DNA from: Paraburkholderia kirstenboschensis
GTDB lineage: Bacteria; Pseudomonadota; Gammaproteobacteria; Burkholderiales; Burkholderiaceae
Direction: 5' to 3'
Assembly: GCF_904848585.1 (NCBI RefSeq)
Contig: NZ_CAJHCR010000007.1
Span: 1-64,000, forward strand
Length of the DNA stretch: 64,000 bases
Under the pieces are notes generated by a model. That model was not told where the DNA came from. It made no database searches and saw only the letters and a program-made list of their open reading frames with translations. How positions within the stretch are numbered: position 1 is the first letter of the stretch; the number at the start of each line of letters is the position of its first letter. The position numbers and the translations under genes were made by a program. This document shows, one piece after another, positions 1 to 6,953 of this stretch.

Positions 1-176
1 CTGTGTGAGACTTGATACTTTCGCTTTGCGTGAATCCGGAGATCCACTCGCGTCGCGCATCAAGCGCCCACACTTATCGGCTGTTAGTTTTTAAAGATCG
101 GTCCGCTTCACGCTGCGCTGCCCTTACCACACTACCCGGCACCGCTTCGTTCTGCGTCGCTGCATCAGCAGCAGAG
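1..176 (-). ncRNA. 5' leader of an rRNA operon (16S lies outside the window)
   Basis: Read on the minus strand, this stretch contains a boxA-like CTTTAAAAACT followed by ACAGCCGATAAGTGTGGGCG and, close to position 1, TATCAAGTCTCACACAG. From memory these match the 16S rRNA leader of Burkholderia-type rrn operons, which precedes the 16S gene by roughly 100-150 nt. It lies just downstream of a strong minus-strand promoter (184-212). The 16S gene itself would lie to the left of position 1. No protein-coding reading is convincing here. The identification rests on recalled sequence similarity plus promoter geometry. Confidence 0.7.
84..99 (-). promoter_or_regulatory. boxA-like antitermination site
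   Basis: Minus-strand GATCTTTAAAAACTAA resembles the rrn boxA (consensus TGCTCTTTAACA), the NusB/NusE loading site that protects rRNA transcription from Rho. It sits about 80 nt downstream of the predicted start, as in other rrn leaders. Confidence 0.55.
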
Positions 177-183
177 AAACGAG

Positions 184-212
184 ATTATGGAGAGCGAGTG
201 ACGGGTCGTCAA
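184..212 (-). promoter_or_regulatory. rrn-type sigma-70 promoter
   Basis: On the minus strand TTGACG (212-207) is followed, after exactly 17 bp, by CATAAT (189-184). This is a near-consensus sigma-70 promoter with the start expected near 176. An A-rich stretch (GAAAGAAAATT) upstream of the -35 could act as an UP element. Its output is the rRNA leader running left. Confidence 0.75.
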
Positions 213-492
213 CCCCCTTCGGCGAATTTTCTTTCGCAGAAGCGCCAATCGGCGCGAAAAGCGTTCGCCGTACATATAGTGGAGCCTTCATTCTGCAGAG
301 GAACGCAGTCGTGCGAACATGAACGAGTTGGTCTATAGTCGGGAGTCTGCCGTCCGTCGCGGGAGAACCGCTCGTTGTTGCAGCAAACTTTTTTCACGCC
401 GCTCCGCGCCCACTGGCCGACAGTGAGCGGACCTACGGCAACAGCGTGCGACGAATTGCTGCGCACAATGCGCGCGAAGGCGCAAGCTCGTA

Positions 493-498
493 TATAAT
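493..498 (+). promoter_or_regulatory. Candidate -10 element upstream of rpoD
   Basis: A perfect TATAAT sits 177 nt upstream of the rpoD start, but no -35 is recognisable at 16-18 bp spacing; TTGCTG at 456-461 is too far away. Expected transcription would begin near 505 and immediately meet the hairpin at 529-555. It may be an activator-dependent or alternative promoter of rpoD. The rest of 213-674 shows no gene. Confidence 0.35.
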
Positions 499-528
499 GC
501 GAGCCGCGCGAATTTCGCATTTCTATCG

Positions 529-555
529 GCCCGCTCAGAGCGGGCTCATCTTTTT
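529..555 (+). terminator. Hairpin plus T-run ahead of rpoD
   Basis: The perfect 8-bp inverted repeat GCCCGCTC/GAGCGGGC is followed by TCATCTTTTT, which is the form of a Rho-independent terminator. It lies between the TATAAT at 493 and rpoD, so it could end a short upstream transcript or attenuate rpoD expression. Confidence 0.5.
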
Positions 556-674
556 GCTCCCCAGAGCACACAGCCATATAACCGCGTTGAGTCACTCAGG
601 TGATGTTGAGCCATGCTCGAAACGCCTGACGGTCGCGTCTTGCGTCTCATAGCGAAGCCTCTCGAGGAGAATAC

Positions 675-2669
675 GTGAACCCTTTTGATCGCGAAGATTC
701 GCAACACGAAACCGCAGCCTACACGAAAGCTCCGTCGGGCCGTACGCCCAAGGGCAAAGGCGCGGGCAAAGCGATCCCCGTAGCGGCCGAACTGCCGCCG
801 CAGCAAGCCGAAGAACGTCAGCGCCAGATGCGCGCGCTGATCCAGCTGGGTAAGGAGCAAGGCTACCTGACCCACGCGCAGATCAATGACCACCTGCCCG
901 ATAATTTCGCGCAAACGGCGGCGATCGACAGCATCGTCAGCGCGTTCAACGACATGGGCGTGCAGGTCTACGAGCAGGCCCCAGACGCGGAAACGCTGCT
1001 GCTGAATTCGAACGCCCCGGCAGTCGTTTCCGACGATCAGGCGGACGAAGAAACCGAAGTCGCGTTGTCGACAGTGGACTCAGAGTTCGGCCGCACGACC
1101 GACCCAGTGCGCATGTACATGCGCGAAATGGGCGCGACCGAGCTGCTGACGCGCGCGGGCGAAATCGCAATTGCGAAGCGCATCGAAGACGGCCTGCATG
1201 AAATGGTGCAGGCCATCGCCGCATGCCCGCTCGCAATTTCTGCGATCCTGGCGAGCGCCCAGCAGGTTGCGGACGGCGAACTGCGAATCGACGAACTGGT
1301 CGACGGCCTCAACGAAGACAACATCGCGGCCGAAGAAGAGACCGTAAGCGCCGAAGCGACAGCCGAAGTGGACTCGGACGCGGAAGAAGACGACGACAGC
1401 GATAGCGACGACGACGTCGGTCCGGCCGATTCGTCGGCAGCAGACGAAGCGCGCCTGAAACAACTCACGAGCGACTGCCTCGAGATCTTCGCGCAAGTCG
1501 GCATCCTGTACGATCAGATGAACGCGTCGCACACTCGCGGCGACGTCAGCTCGAAGGCGTATCAGCGGGCGCGCGAGGAAATTCAGCAGCACCTCGCGAA
1601 AATCCGCTTCACCGCGCGCACCATCGACCGTCTGTGCGGCGACGTGCAGCATCAGGTCGCGCAGGTCCGCGCGATCGAACGCAACATTCTGCAGATCGTG
1701 GTGACGAAGAGCGGCATGCCGCGCGAGAAGTTCATCGAATCGTTCGCGGGTCATGAAGCCGACCTCGGCTGGACCGAGCGCGCAGCACGCGGCACGACGT
1801 CGTACGGCGCCGCGCTCGAGCGTCACCTGCCGGCAATTCAGTCTGAACAGCAAAAGCTGATCGATATTGAAGCCACCGTCTCGCTGCCGCTCAAGCATCT
1901 GAAAGAGATCAACCGCCAGATGGTCGCGGCTGAATCGAAGATGCGCAAAGCCAAGAGCGAAATGATCGAGGCGAACCTGCGGCTCGTCATTTCCATCGCG
2001 AAGAAGTACGTGAATCGCGGCATGCTGTTCCTCGACCTGATTCAGGAAGGCAACATCGGCCTGATGAAAGCGGTGGACAAGTTCGAATACCGCCGCGGCT
2101 GGAAGTTTTCGACTTACGCAACGTGGTGGGTCCGTCAGGCCGTGACGCGTTCGCTCGCCGACCAGGCGCGCACGATTCGCGTGCCGGTGCACATGATCGA
2201 GACCATCAACAAGCTGAACCGCATCTCGCGTGAAATCCTGCAGCAGACCGGTCAGGAAGCGCACCCGTCGGTGCTGGCCGAACGCATGGACCTGTCGGAA
2301 GAGAAAGTGCGCGGCATCCTCAAGATCGCCAAGCAGCCGGTCTCGATGGAAACGCCGGTTGGCGACGACGGCGACGCCACACTCGGCGACATGATCGAAG
2401 ACTCGGCGGCTTCGTCACCGGCAGACGCGGCGATGCAGGCCGATCTGCGCGCCGCCATCGACGATGCGCTCGACTCGCTGTCGCCGCGCGAAGCCAAGGT
2501 GCTGCGTATGCGCTACGGCATCAACACGAAGTCGGACCACACGCTGGAAGAAGTGGGCAAGCAGTTCGATGTCACACGCGAGCGCATCCGCCAGATCGAG
2601 AGCAAGGCCATGCGCAAGCTGATGCATCCGAGCCGTGCCGACCGACTGAAGTCGTTCCTCGACCGCTAA
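675..2669 (+). CDS. rpoD: RNA polymerase primary sigma factor RpoD (sigma-70)
   Basis: Housekeeping sigma factor of 664 aa that directs RNA polymerase to -10/-35 promoters. Region 1.1 is at the N-terminus. A very acidic insert (about residues 225-255, runs of D/E/S) sits in the non-conserved region between 1.2 and 2.1, as is usual in beta-proteobacteria. Region 2 is visible as EANLRLVISIAKKYVNRGM, DLIQEGNIGLMKAVDKFEYRRG and the 2.4 segment TYATWWVRQAVTRSL. Region 4.2 holds the helix-turn-helix TLEEVGKQFDVTRERIRQIE near the C-terminus. The start is GTG at 675, preceded by GAGGAG at a good distance. It is divergent from the rRNA promoter at 184-212, and no dnaG is seen immediately upstream in the window. 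Confidence 0.98.
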   Translation: MNPFDREDSQHETAAYTKAPSGRTPKGKGAGKAIPVAAELPPQQAEERQRQMRALIQLGKEQGYLTHAQINDHLPDNFAQTAAIDSIVSAFNDMGVQVYEQAPDAETLLLNSNAPAVVSDDQADEETEVALSTVDSEFGRTTDPVRMYMREMGATELLTRAGEIAIAKRIEDGLHEMVQAIAACPLAISAILASAQQVADGELRIDELVDGLNEDNIAAEEETVSAEATAEVDSDAEEDDDSDSDDDVGPADSSAADEARLKQLTSDCLEIFAQVGILYDQMNASHTRGDVSSKAYQRAREEIQQHLAKIRFTARTIDRLCGDVQHQVAQVRAIERNILQIVVTKSGMPREKFIESFAGHEADLGWTERAARGTTSYGAALERHLPAIQSEQQKLIDIEATVSLPLKHLKEINRQMVAAESKMRKAKSEMIEANLRLVISIAKKYVNRGMLFLDLIQEGNIGLMKAVDKFEYRRGWKFSTYATWWVRQAVTRSLADQARTIRVPVHMIETINKLNRISREILQQTGQEAHPSVLAERMDLSEEKVRGILKIAKQPVSMETPVGDDGDATLGDMIEDSAASSPADAAMQADLRAAIDDALDSLSPREAKVLRMRYGINTKSDHTLEEVGKQFDVTRERIRQIESKAMRKLMHPSRADRLKSFLDR

Positions 2670-2697
2670 TCCAGCGAGCCTGACTCTGCTTTACCGC

Positions 2698-2724
2698 GCT
2701 TGCCGTGCACCATGCACGGCAAGC
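2698..2724. terminator. 12-bp stem hairpin between rpoD and the converging gene
   Basis: GCTTGCCGTGCA and its exact complement TGCACGGCAAGC are separated by 3 nt. It lies 29 nt after the rpoD stop and before the end of the converging small gene. No T-run follows on either strand, so it may be a Rho-assisted stop or an mRNA 3'-end stabiliser rather than a classical intrinsic terminator. Confidence 0.45.
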
Positions 2725-2760
2725 GCAGCTCCCTCCTCAAGCTTCAGAATCCCACCGTTC

Positions 2761-3153
2761 TCAGATAAGCAGCGAGACGATCCCGCCAAGGGTGATGCCC
2801 GCCGCCAGCCAGCGTCCGGCCGTGTAGAACGCATTACGCTCTTCGTGCGGCTGATCCGGCCGTTCGAGCCCGAGCGTGCCATACGCAAACGACTTCACCG
2901 CGGACGAATCCACCGCCGACCTGCCGTCACTTCCAGCATCGGCCGCACTCGTGGCGCCAACTGCATTTCTATCCAAGGCCGCCGTAGCGGCGCCTTCGGT
3001 GGAGATATGCACAGCCTCGTCCTGCTCCGACGCATTCGAGGTAGCAGAGCGCGCTGTGGCGGCATCGCCGCCGGTGAAGGACGTTGACGACGCATTCCTC
3101 GTCGCGCGATCAGTTGCTTCTAATGTTGACGGCAATGCGCTGTCGATTTGCAT
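2761..3153 (-). CDS. Small hypothetical protein with C-terminal membrane anchor
   Basis: A 130-aa protein of unknown function. The first ~85 residues are low-complexity, rich in Ala, Ser, Thr and Asp. The C-terminus ends in one hydrophobic segment (residues ~110-130, RWLAAGITLGGIVSLLI), so it is probably tail-anchored in a membrane. The start at 3153 is supported by GGAGGT 5-6 nt upstream on the minus strand. It converges on rpoD. No family was recognised; the clean ribosome binding site and plausible anchor argue that it is real. Confidence 0.6.
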   Translation of the reverse strand: MQIDSALPSTLEATDRATRNASSTSFTGGDAATARSATSNASEQDEAVHISTEGAATAALDRNAVGATSAADAGSDGRSAVDSSAVKSFAYGTLGLERPDQPHEERNAFYTAGRWLAAGITLGGIVSLLI

Positions 3154-3310
3154 TGCAACCTCCGTTCATTTCTTAAAGGCGTTCGGCCCAAAGCCGGTTA
3201 CAAGATCTATCGACCATGACCGGCTGAAACTTGAAGCCCTGTAAGGGACGGTAAGTGCACGCGCGAGCCAGCGCGAGGGTCAATAACGACGCTTTCCGGC
3301 CAGCGCTATG

Positions 3311-3345
3311 TTGTCCACAGAAACTGTGCCCAAGGCTGTGGATAT
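3311..3345. repeat. 35-bp dyad element, copy 1
   Basis: TTGTCCACAG, a 15-nt spacer and CTGTGGATAT. The arms are near-perfect inverted repeats and the spacer contains TGTGCCCAA. The same layout with identical spacing recurs at 17714-17748. It lies in the intergenic region between the yfa operon end and the small gene at 2761-3153. The arms resemble DnaA boxes (TTATNCACA), but the paired spacing suggests a distinct element. Confidence 0.6.
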
Positions 3346-3443
3346 CTTGCGCAAGAGTAGTACAAGTACCTGAGCGCGCACGGTTTTTGTCCTCTGCACG
3401 CAGCAAGTCTGAACGGCAGAAGCAAACAGCAACGAGGCTCCCC

Positions 3444-4244
3444 TCAAGGCATCACAAACGTCTTCACAAGCGTCAGTTCGCCGGCCTTGCGCATCGGCAC
3501 GCGGACGGTCTCGCTCTTTTCGTTCGGCGTGTTTTCATTGGTGATGATCGTCACCTGAGCGACCGTCATGTCGCTTCGGTCGCTGCCGCAGCCGTAGTAA
3601 TTCACGAAGACGAGATAGGTGCCCTTCAGCGGCGCGGCCGACGAATAGATCTCCGGCCCATAGCCAGTCGTCACATCGACGTCGAGCGCGCCGCCGTTGG
3701 CAACGACGCGATCGCCGTACCATGCATGCGCGCCGTCTGGCGATACCACGTGTAAGTCGAGATCCGTGCCGTCGGTGTCCCACGCGAGCAATACGCGCAG
3801 CTTCGGCTGCGTCTTGCCGCTATACGCGTCGTAGAACTGCACGCGTTTGCGGCTGCCGTCCGGCGCGCGCAATTCAACGCCGTTGCTGCCCGCAGGAAAC
3901 GCATAGGGCCGCGAGAACTTGCCGTCTTCCTCTACGCGCTGCGGCAACGGCGTGCCGTCGACCACCAGCGTGCCCACCGTCTTGCCTTTCTTTTTCGGCG
4001 CGTTACGGATCTGACCTTCGATCAGCGCAAGCTTCGACTGCCCTTCCGGCGTCGCTACCGACACCGCCGGATAATGAACGTCCTGTGTATAGCGCTCGCT
4101 GTCGCCGCTCGTATTGCGCCAGCCGTTCAGCGGCGCGGCGAAGTCGATATCGCTTGCATGCGCGGCCGACGCGCCTTGTAAGCAGGCGAGAACCAACAAG
4201 CCGTGGCCAGCAGCGTTCATCCATCCCGTCGTTTTGCGCTTCAT
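3444..4244 (-). CDS. YfaP-like DUF2135 periplasmic protein (second copy)
   Basis: A 266-aa exported protein with an N-terminal signal peptide ending near residue 30 (A-A-H-A-S). It carries the DUF2135 fold found in E. coli YfaP: WDTDGTDLDLHVVSPDG and the C-terminal block ENTPNEKSETVRVPMRKAG. YfaP proteins are encoded with YfaS alpha-2-macroglobulins, but their exact role is not established. It is the last gene of the operon, 22 nt after its paralogue at 4267-5151, with GGGAGCAG as ribosome binding site. The two copies share motifs along their whole length and look like a tandem duplication. Confidence 0.85.
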   Translation of the reverse strand: MKRKTTGWMNAAGHGLLVLACLQGASAAHASDIDFAAPLNGWRNTSGDSERYTQDVHYPAVSVATPEGQSKLALIEGQIRNAPKKKGKTVGTLVVDGTPLPQRVEEDGKFSRPYAFPAGSNGVELRAPDGSRKRVQFYDAYSGKTQPKLRVLLAWDTDGTDLDLHVVSPDGAHAWYGDRVVANGGALDVDVTTGYGPEIYSSAAPLKGTYLVFVNYYGCGSDRSDMTVAQVTIITNENTPNEKSETVRVPMRKAGELTLVKTFVMP

Positions 4245-4266
4245 CGTTACTGCTCCCGTCCCGCTT

Positions 4267-5151
4267 TCATAGTCGCTCGCTCTTCACGAGCATGAGGTCG
4301 CCGATTTTGCGCAGCGGCACAACCATCGTTTCACGCCGCTCGTTCGGCGTATTTTCGTTGAAGACCAGCGTCAACGTCGCCGTGATCACGTCGCGGTCGT
4401 GCGCGGCGGCGTCAAAGTTGTAGCCGGTCGAATCAAAATTGCCCCAGTAATTCAGAAAGAACAGCCACGTGCCACGCTCCGGCGCCGCGGACGAAAATAT
4501 CCCCGGCCCCGCGCCGTCCACGGAGTCGACGTCGAAGCCGCTGCCGTCTTCGAGTGTCGGATTGGCGAAGAACGCGTGCAGGCCGCCCGGCGTAACCACG
4601 TGCAGATCGACCTGAGCGTGAGGATCGTCCCACGTGACGATTGCTCGCAGCTTCGCCTGCGGCTTGCTGCGGTCCGCTTCATAGAACTGCATGCGCTGAT
4701 GCTGCCTGCCGTCGGCGGAAATGAGTTCGATGCTATTCGAGCCCGCACCGAACGCCCACGGCCGCGCGAATGCGCCTTCGTCGTCGGTGTAGAGTGGCGT
4801 CGGATTGCCGTTGACCACGAGCGTCGGCGGCTTGCGTGCGTGCTTGTCGATACGCTTCAGGCGCCCCTCGATCAATGTGCGGTAACGCTGCGCGCCACGA
4901 TCGACCGGCGGTCGCGGATACGCCGCGACGAAATGCTCGCCCTCATTCGTCAGCCCGCTATGACGCCAGCCGCCGAACGAGCCGGTCAGATCGGCGACAC
5001 CGCCATCTGTACCGGCAGCCCGGGCCCGCGTCGCTACGCCTGCGCCGAACGCGCCGCATGCAGCGGCAGCAACGAGCATCACGGCGCGCGGGCGAACCCG
5101 ACGCAGCAACGAAAGCCGGCTCAACGAAAATAAGAAAGTGACGTGGTTCAT
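4267..5151 (-). CDS. YfaP-like DUF2135 periplasmic protein (first copy)
   Basis: A 294-aa exported protein with an N-terminal hydrophobic signal (about residues 22-45). The DUF2135 features are VTWDDPHAQVDLHVVTPGG and the C-terminal ENTPNERRETMVVPLRKIGD. The start codon overlaps the stop of the upstream yfaQ-like gene (ATGA), indicating translational coupling. E. coli has one yfaP at this operon position; here there are two. The conserved D-x-D-L-H-V motif suggests a beta-sandwich with a possible metal site, which is inference. Function is unknown beyond association with the alpha-2-macroglobulin. Confidence 0.85.
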   Translation of the reverse strand: MNHVTFLFSLSRLSLLRRVRPRAVMLVAAAACGAFGAGVATRARAAGTDGGVADLTGSFGGWRHSGLTNEGEHFVAAYPRPPVDRGAQRYRTLIEGRLKRIDKHARKPPTLVVNGNPTPLYTDDEGAFARPWAFGAGSNSIELISADGRQHQRMQFYEADRSKPQAKLRAIVTWDDPHAQVDLHVVTPGGLHAFFANPTLEDGSGFDVDSVDGAGPGIFSSAAPERGTWLFFLNYWGNFDSTGYNFDAAAHDRDVITATLTLVFNENTPNERRETMVVPLRKIGDLMLVKSERL

Positions 5152-6941
5152 TGGATCGGATTGTCGGTACGAATCAGCATGCGGGCGGTGCGCTCGACAA
5201 AATTTTCATCGAGCCCACGCGGATGATGCTGAAACGCGAGGTGAACATATTCATGCGCCAACGCAATGCGATCTTCTTCGGTTTGCAAGCGATACACATA
5301 GACACGATTGCGCTGCGCATCCGCATACGGACGCCCTTCGCGAACCGCACATACAGCCGGCAGATCGGGCGTCTCATATCCGGCTGCACCATCCATGCGC
5401 CGCGCCCAGGAAGGCGCATTGCGCTCCAGCCACTCACGCGCGCCGGCTACCGCGACGCAATCGCCGGACAAGGGGCTTTGAAACGAAGTCAGCGTTGCTT
5501 GCGGCCATGTGCGGGCAAGGATCGCATCGAACGTCAGCCCAGTTTGCGCGGATGCCTTCGCGGCAAGCCAGCTCATTTGCCCTGCTGCGGCCTTGTCGTG
5601 GTGATACTGGACAGGCACGCCGGTCAGCACGAGCGCGTCGGTCATATCGGAGGCACGGCGCGCCGCCGCGGTCGGCGCGCGCGGCAGAACGCGCTGCGTG
5701 TTGCTGCTGTCGTCGATACGCAAACAGCCGTGATCGCGTACGCCGTGCTGCACGGCATAAGTGCGCGCCGCCACGGCGAGTGCCTTCGCCGCTTCCGGCT
5801 GCGCCGTGTCGCCTTCGCGCTCCACTACGCGCGCCACATAGTCGTTCATGCCAAAGCGGCCGATCACTTGCGGTGCTCCCGCAGCGCTACGGTCGAGCCG
5901 CAACTCGCCGCGGCTCGTCAGTCGCGTCCAGTTGCCGTTCACAAAACCAACGCGAAACTCTCCGTTCAGCGGCCCGTCAGGCACCGTCGCGGGTCCTTTC
6001 TGGCCGAGCACTTCGCGAATCGGATAGCGGCTAAAGAAATCGACGATGACGCATGCGCCGTCATCGGGCACGGTGACTTGCGTGAGAAGCGGCGCAATAC
6101 GCGGCGCAGCCAACGCGAGCACGCGTGCGCTGCCGCCGGGGCCACCGAGCCAAACCGGCGTGCCATCGGCGAGCCAGCCCGCGGCGCCGCCCACCGATGC
6201 CCCTGGCCGGGCCGCGTCGGGCATCGTCCAGGTTTTGGCGCGCAACAGGCTGCCATAAAGCGACACGGTTCCTTCGCCACGCCCGCTCGTCAGCACCGAG
6301 ACCAACGTGCTGGCCGCCGCTTCGCGCGGGCGTGCGGGCATTGCCTGCAACGCGGCGAGCAGTTGCACAACGGACACACGATGCGTCGGCGTCATCGCGT
6401 GAAGGTCGCGCAGCCAGGCGGGCGCGTGTGCCGCTGTCCAATACTTGCGCCAGTCGACGGGATCGAGTTGCAGACGCCCGGGTTCGAAAAAGAGCCCGCA
6501 CGATTGCACGAGCGCATGTTCGCGATCGACATGACCGCCCGTCATGCAGCAATACACTTCTTCGGGATCGCCGCCGCTGCACGTGTAGTCTGGCGTTGCG
6601 ATATTTCGATCCACCAGATAGCCGTAGACAAACAGCTTCCACACGCTGCCAAGCGGCGTTTCCAGCGTGGCGGGCAACGGCAGCGCGGATTGCGGAGACA
6701 GGCCGCCAACGGCGCTGTCGACGTCGGCTTGCCAAAGCTGGCTTTGCCCGTCGCGCAGCCACGCGAAGCGCAGTGTCTCTTTCGATGCCGCCTGCGATGA
6801 AGCCGGCCTGGCAGCATACGCGCGATCGAGTGTGACGCCGCAGCTCATACACACCGCCGCCACCGCGCCCGCGACGAACGCGATCCGCAGCATCATCGCT
6901 GCAAGACGATCGCGTACAGGCAGGAAAAGCGCGCGGAACAT
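5148..6941 (-). CDS. YfaQ-like DUF2300 protein with PBP-like, SpoIID-like and HExxH signatures
   Basis: A 597-aa exported protein (signal peptide about residues 12-43) matching E. coli YfaQ in length and operon position. I see three parts. Residues ~90-275 resemble a penicillin-binding transpeptidase: SVWK (S99-K102, SxxK-like), SCG (147-149, SxN-like) and AKTWT (K236, KTG-like), followed by WLADGTPVWLGG. Residues ~340-455 resemble SpoIID: GMNDYVARVV, PEAAKALAVAARTYAV, then a serine/threonine stretch and ALVLTG. The C-terminal part contains HEYVH (563-567), an HExxH zinc-peptidase-like motif. The DUF2300 name is known; the three-part reading is my inference. Key residues are partly non-canonical, so catalysis is uncertain. 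It starts 12 nt after the yfaS-like gene. Confidence 0.8.
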   Translation of the reverse strand: MFRALFLPVRDRLAAMMLRIAFVAGAVAAVCMSCGVTLDRAYAARPASSQAASKETLRFAWLRDGQSQLWQADVDSAVGGLSPQSALPLPATLETPLGSVWKLFVYGYLVDRNIATPDYTCSGGDPEEVYCCMTGGHVDREHALVQSCGLFFEPGRLQLDPVDWRKYWTAAHAPAWLRDLHAMTPTHRVSVVQLLAALQAMPARPREAAASTLVSVLTSGRGEGTVSLYGSLLRAKTWTMPDAARPGASVGGAAGWLADGTPVWLGGPGGSARVLALAAPRIAPLLTQVTVPDDGACVIVDFFSRYPIREVLGQKGPATVPDGPLNGEFRVGFVNGNWTRLTSRGELRLDRSAAGAPQVIGRFGMNDYVARVVEREGDTAQPEAAKALAVAARTYAVQHGVRDHGCLRIDDSSNTQRVLPRAPTAAARRASDMTDALVLTGVPVQYHHDKAAAGQMSWLAAKASAQTGLTFDAILARTWPQATLTSFQSPLSGDCVAVAGAREWLERNAPSWARRMDGAAGYETPDLPAVCAVREGRPYADAQRNRVYVYRLQTEEDRIALAHEYVHLAFQHHPRGLDENFVERTARMLIRTDNPIQ

Positions 6942-6953
6942 GGTCTGTGTCGC

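Noticed and set aside
1080..2264. Minus-strand open frame (394 aa) opposite rpoD
   Set aside because: It is a shadow of rpoD; composition is typical of antisense reading of GC-rich codons.
3311..3345. Chromosomal origin / DnaA box cluster
   Set aside because: Only two imperfect DnaA-like 9-mers with fixed spacing, no AT-rich unwinding region, no dnaA/dnaN nearby; the repeat-element explanation fits better.
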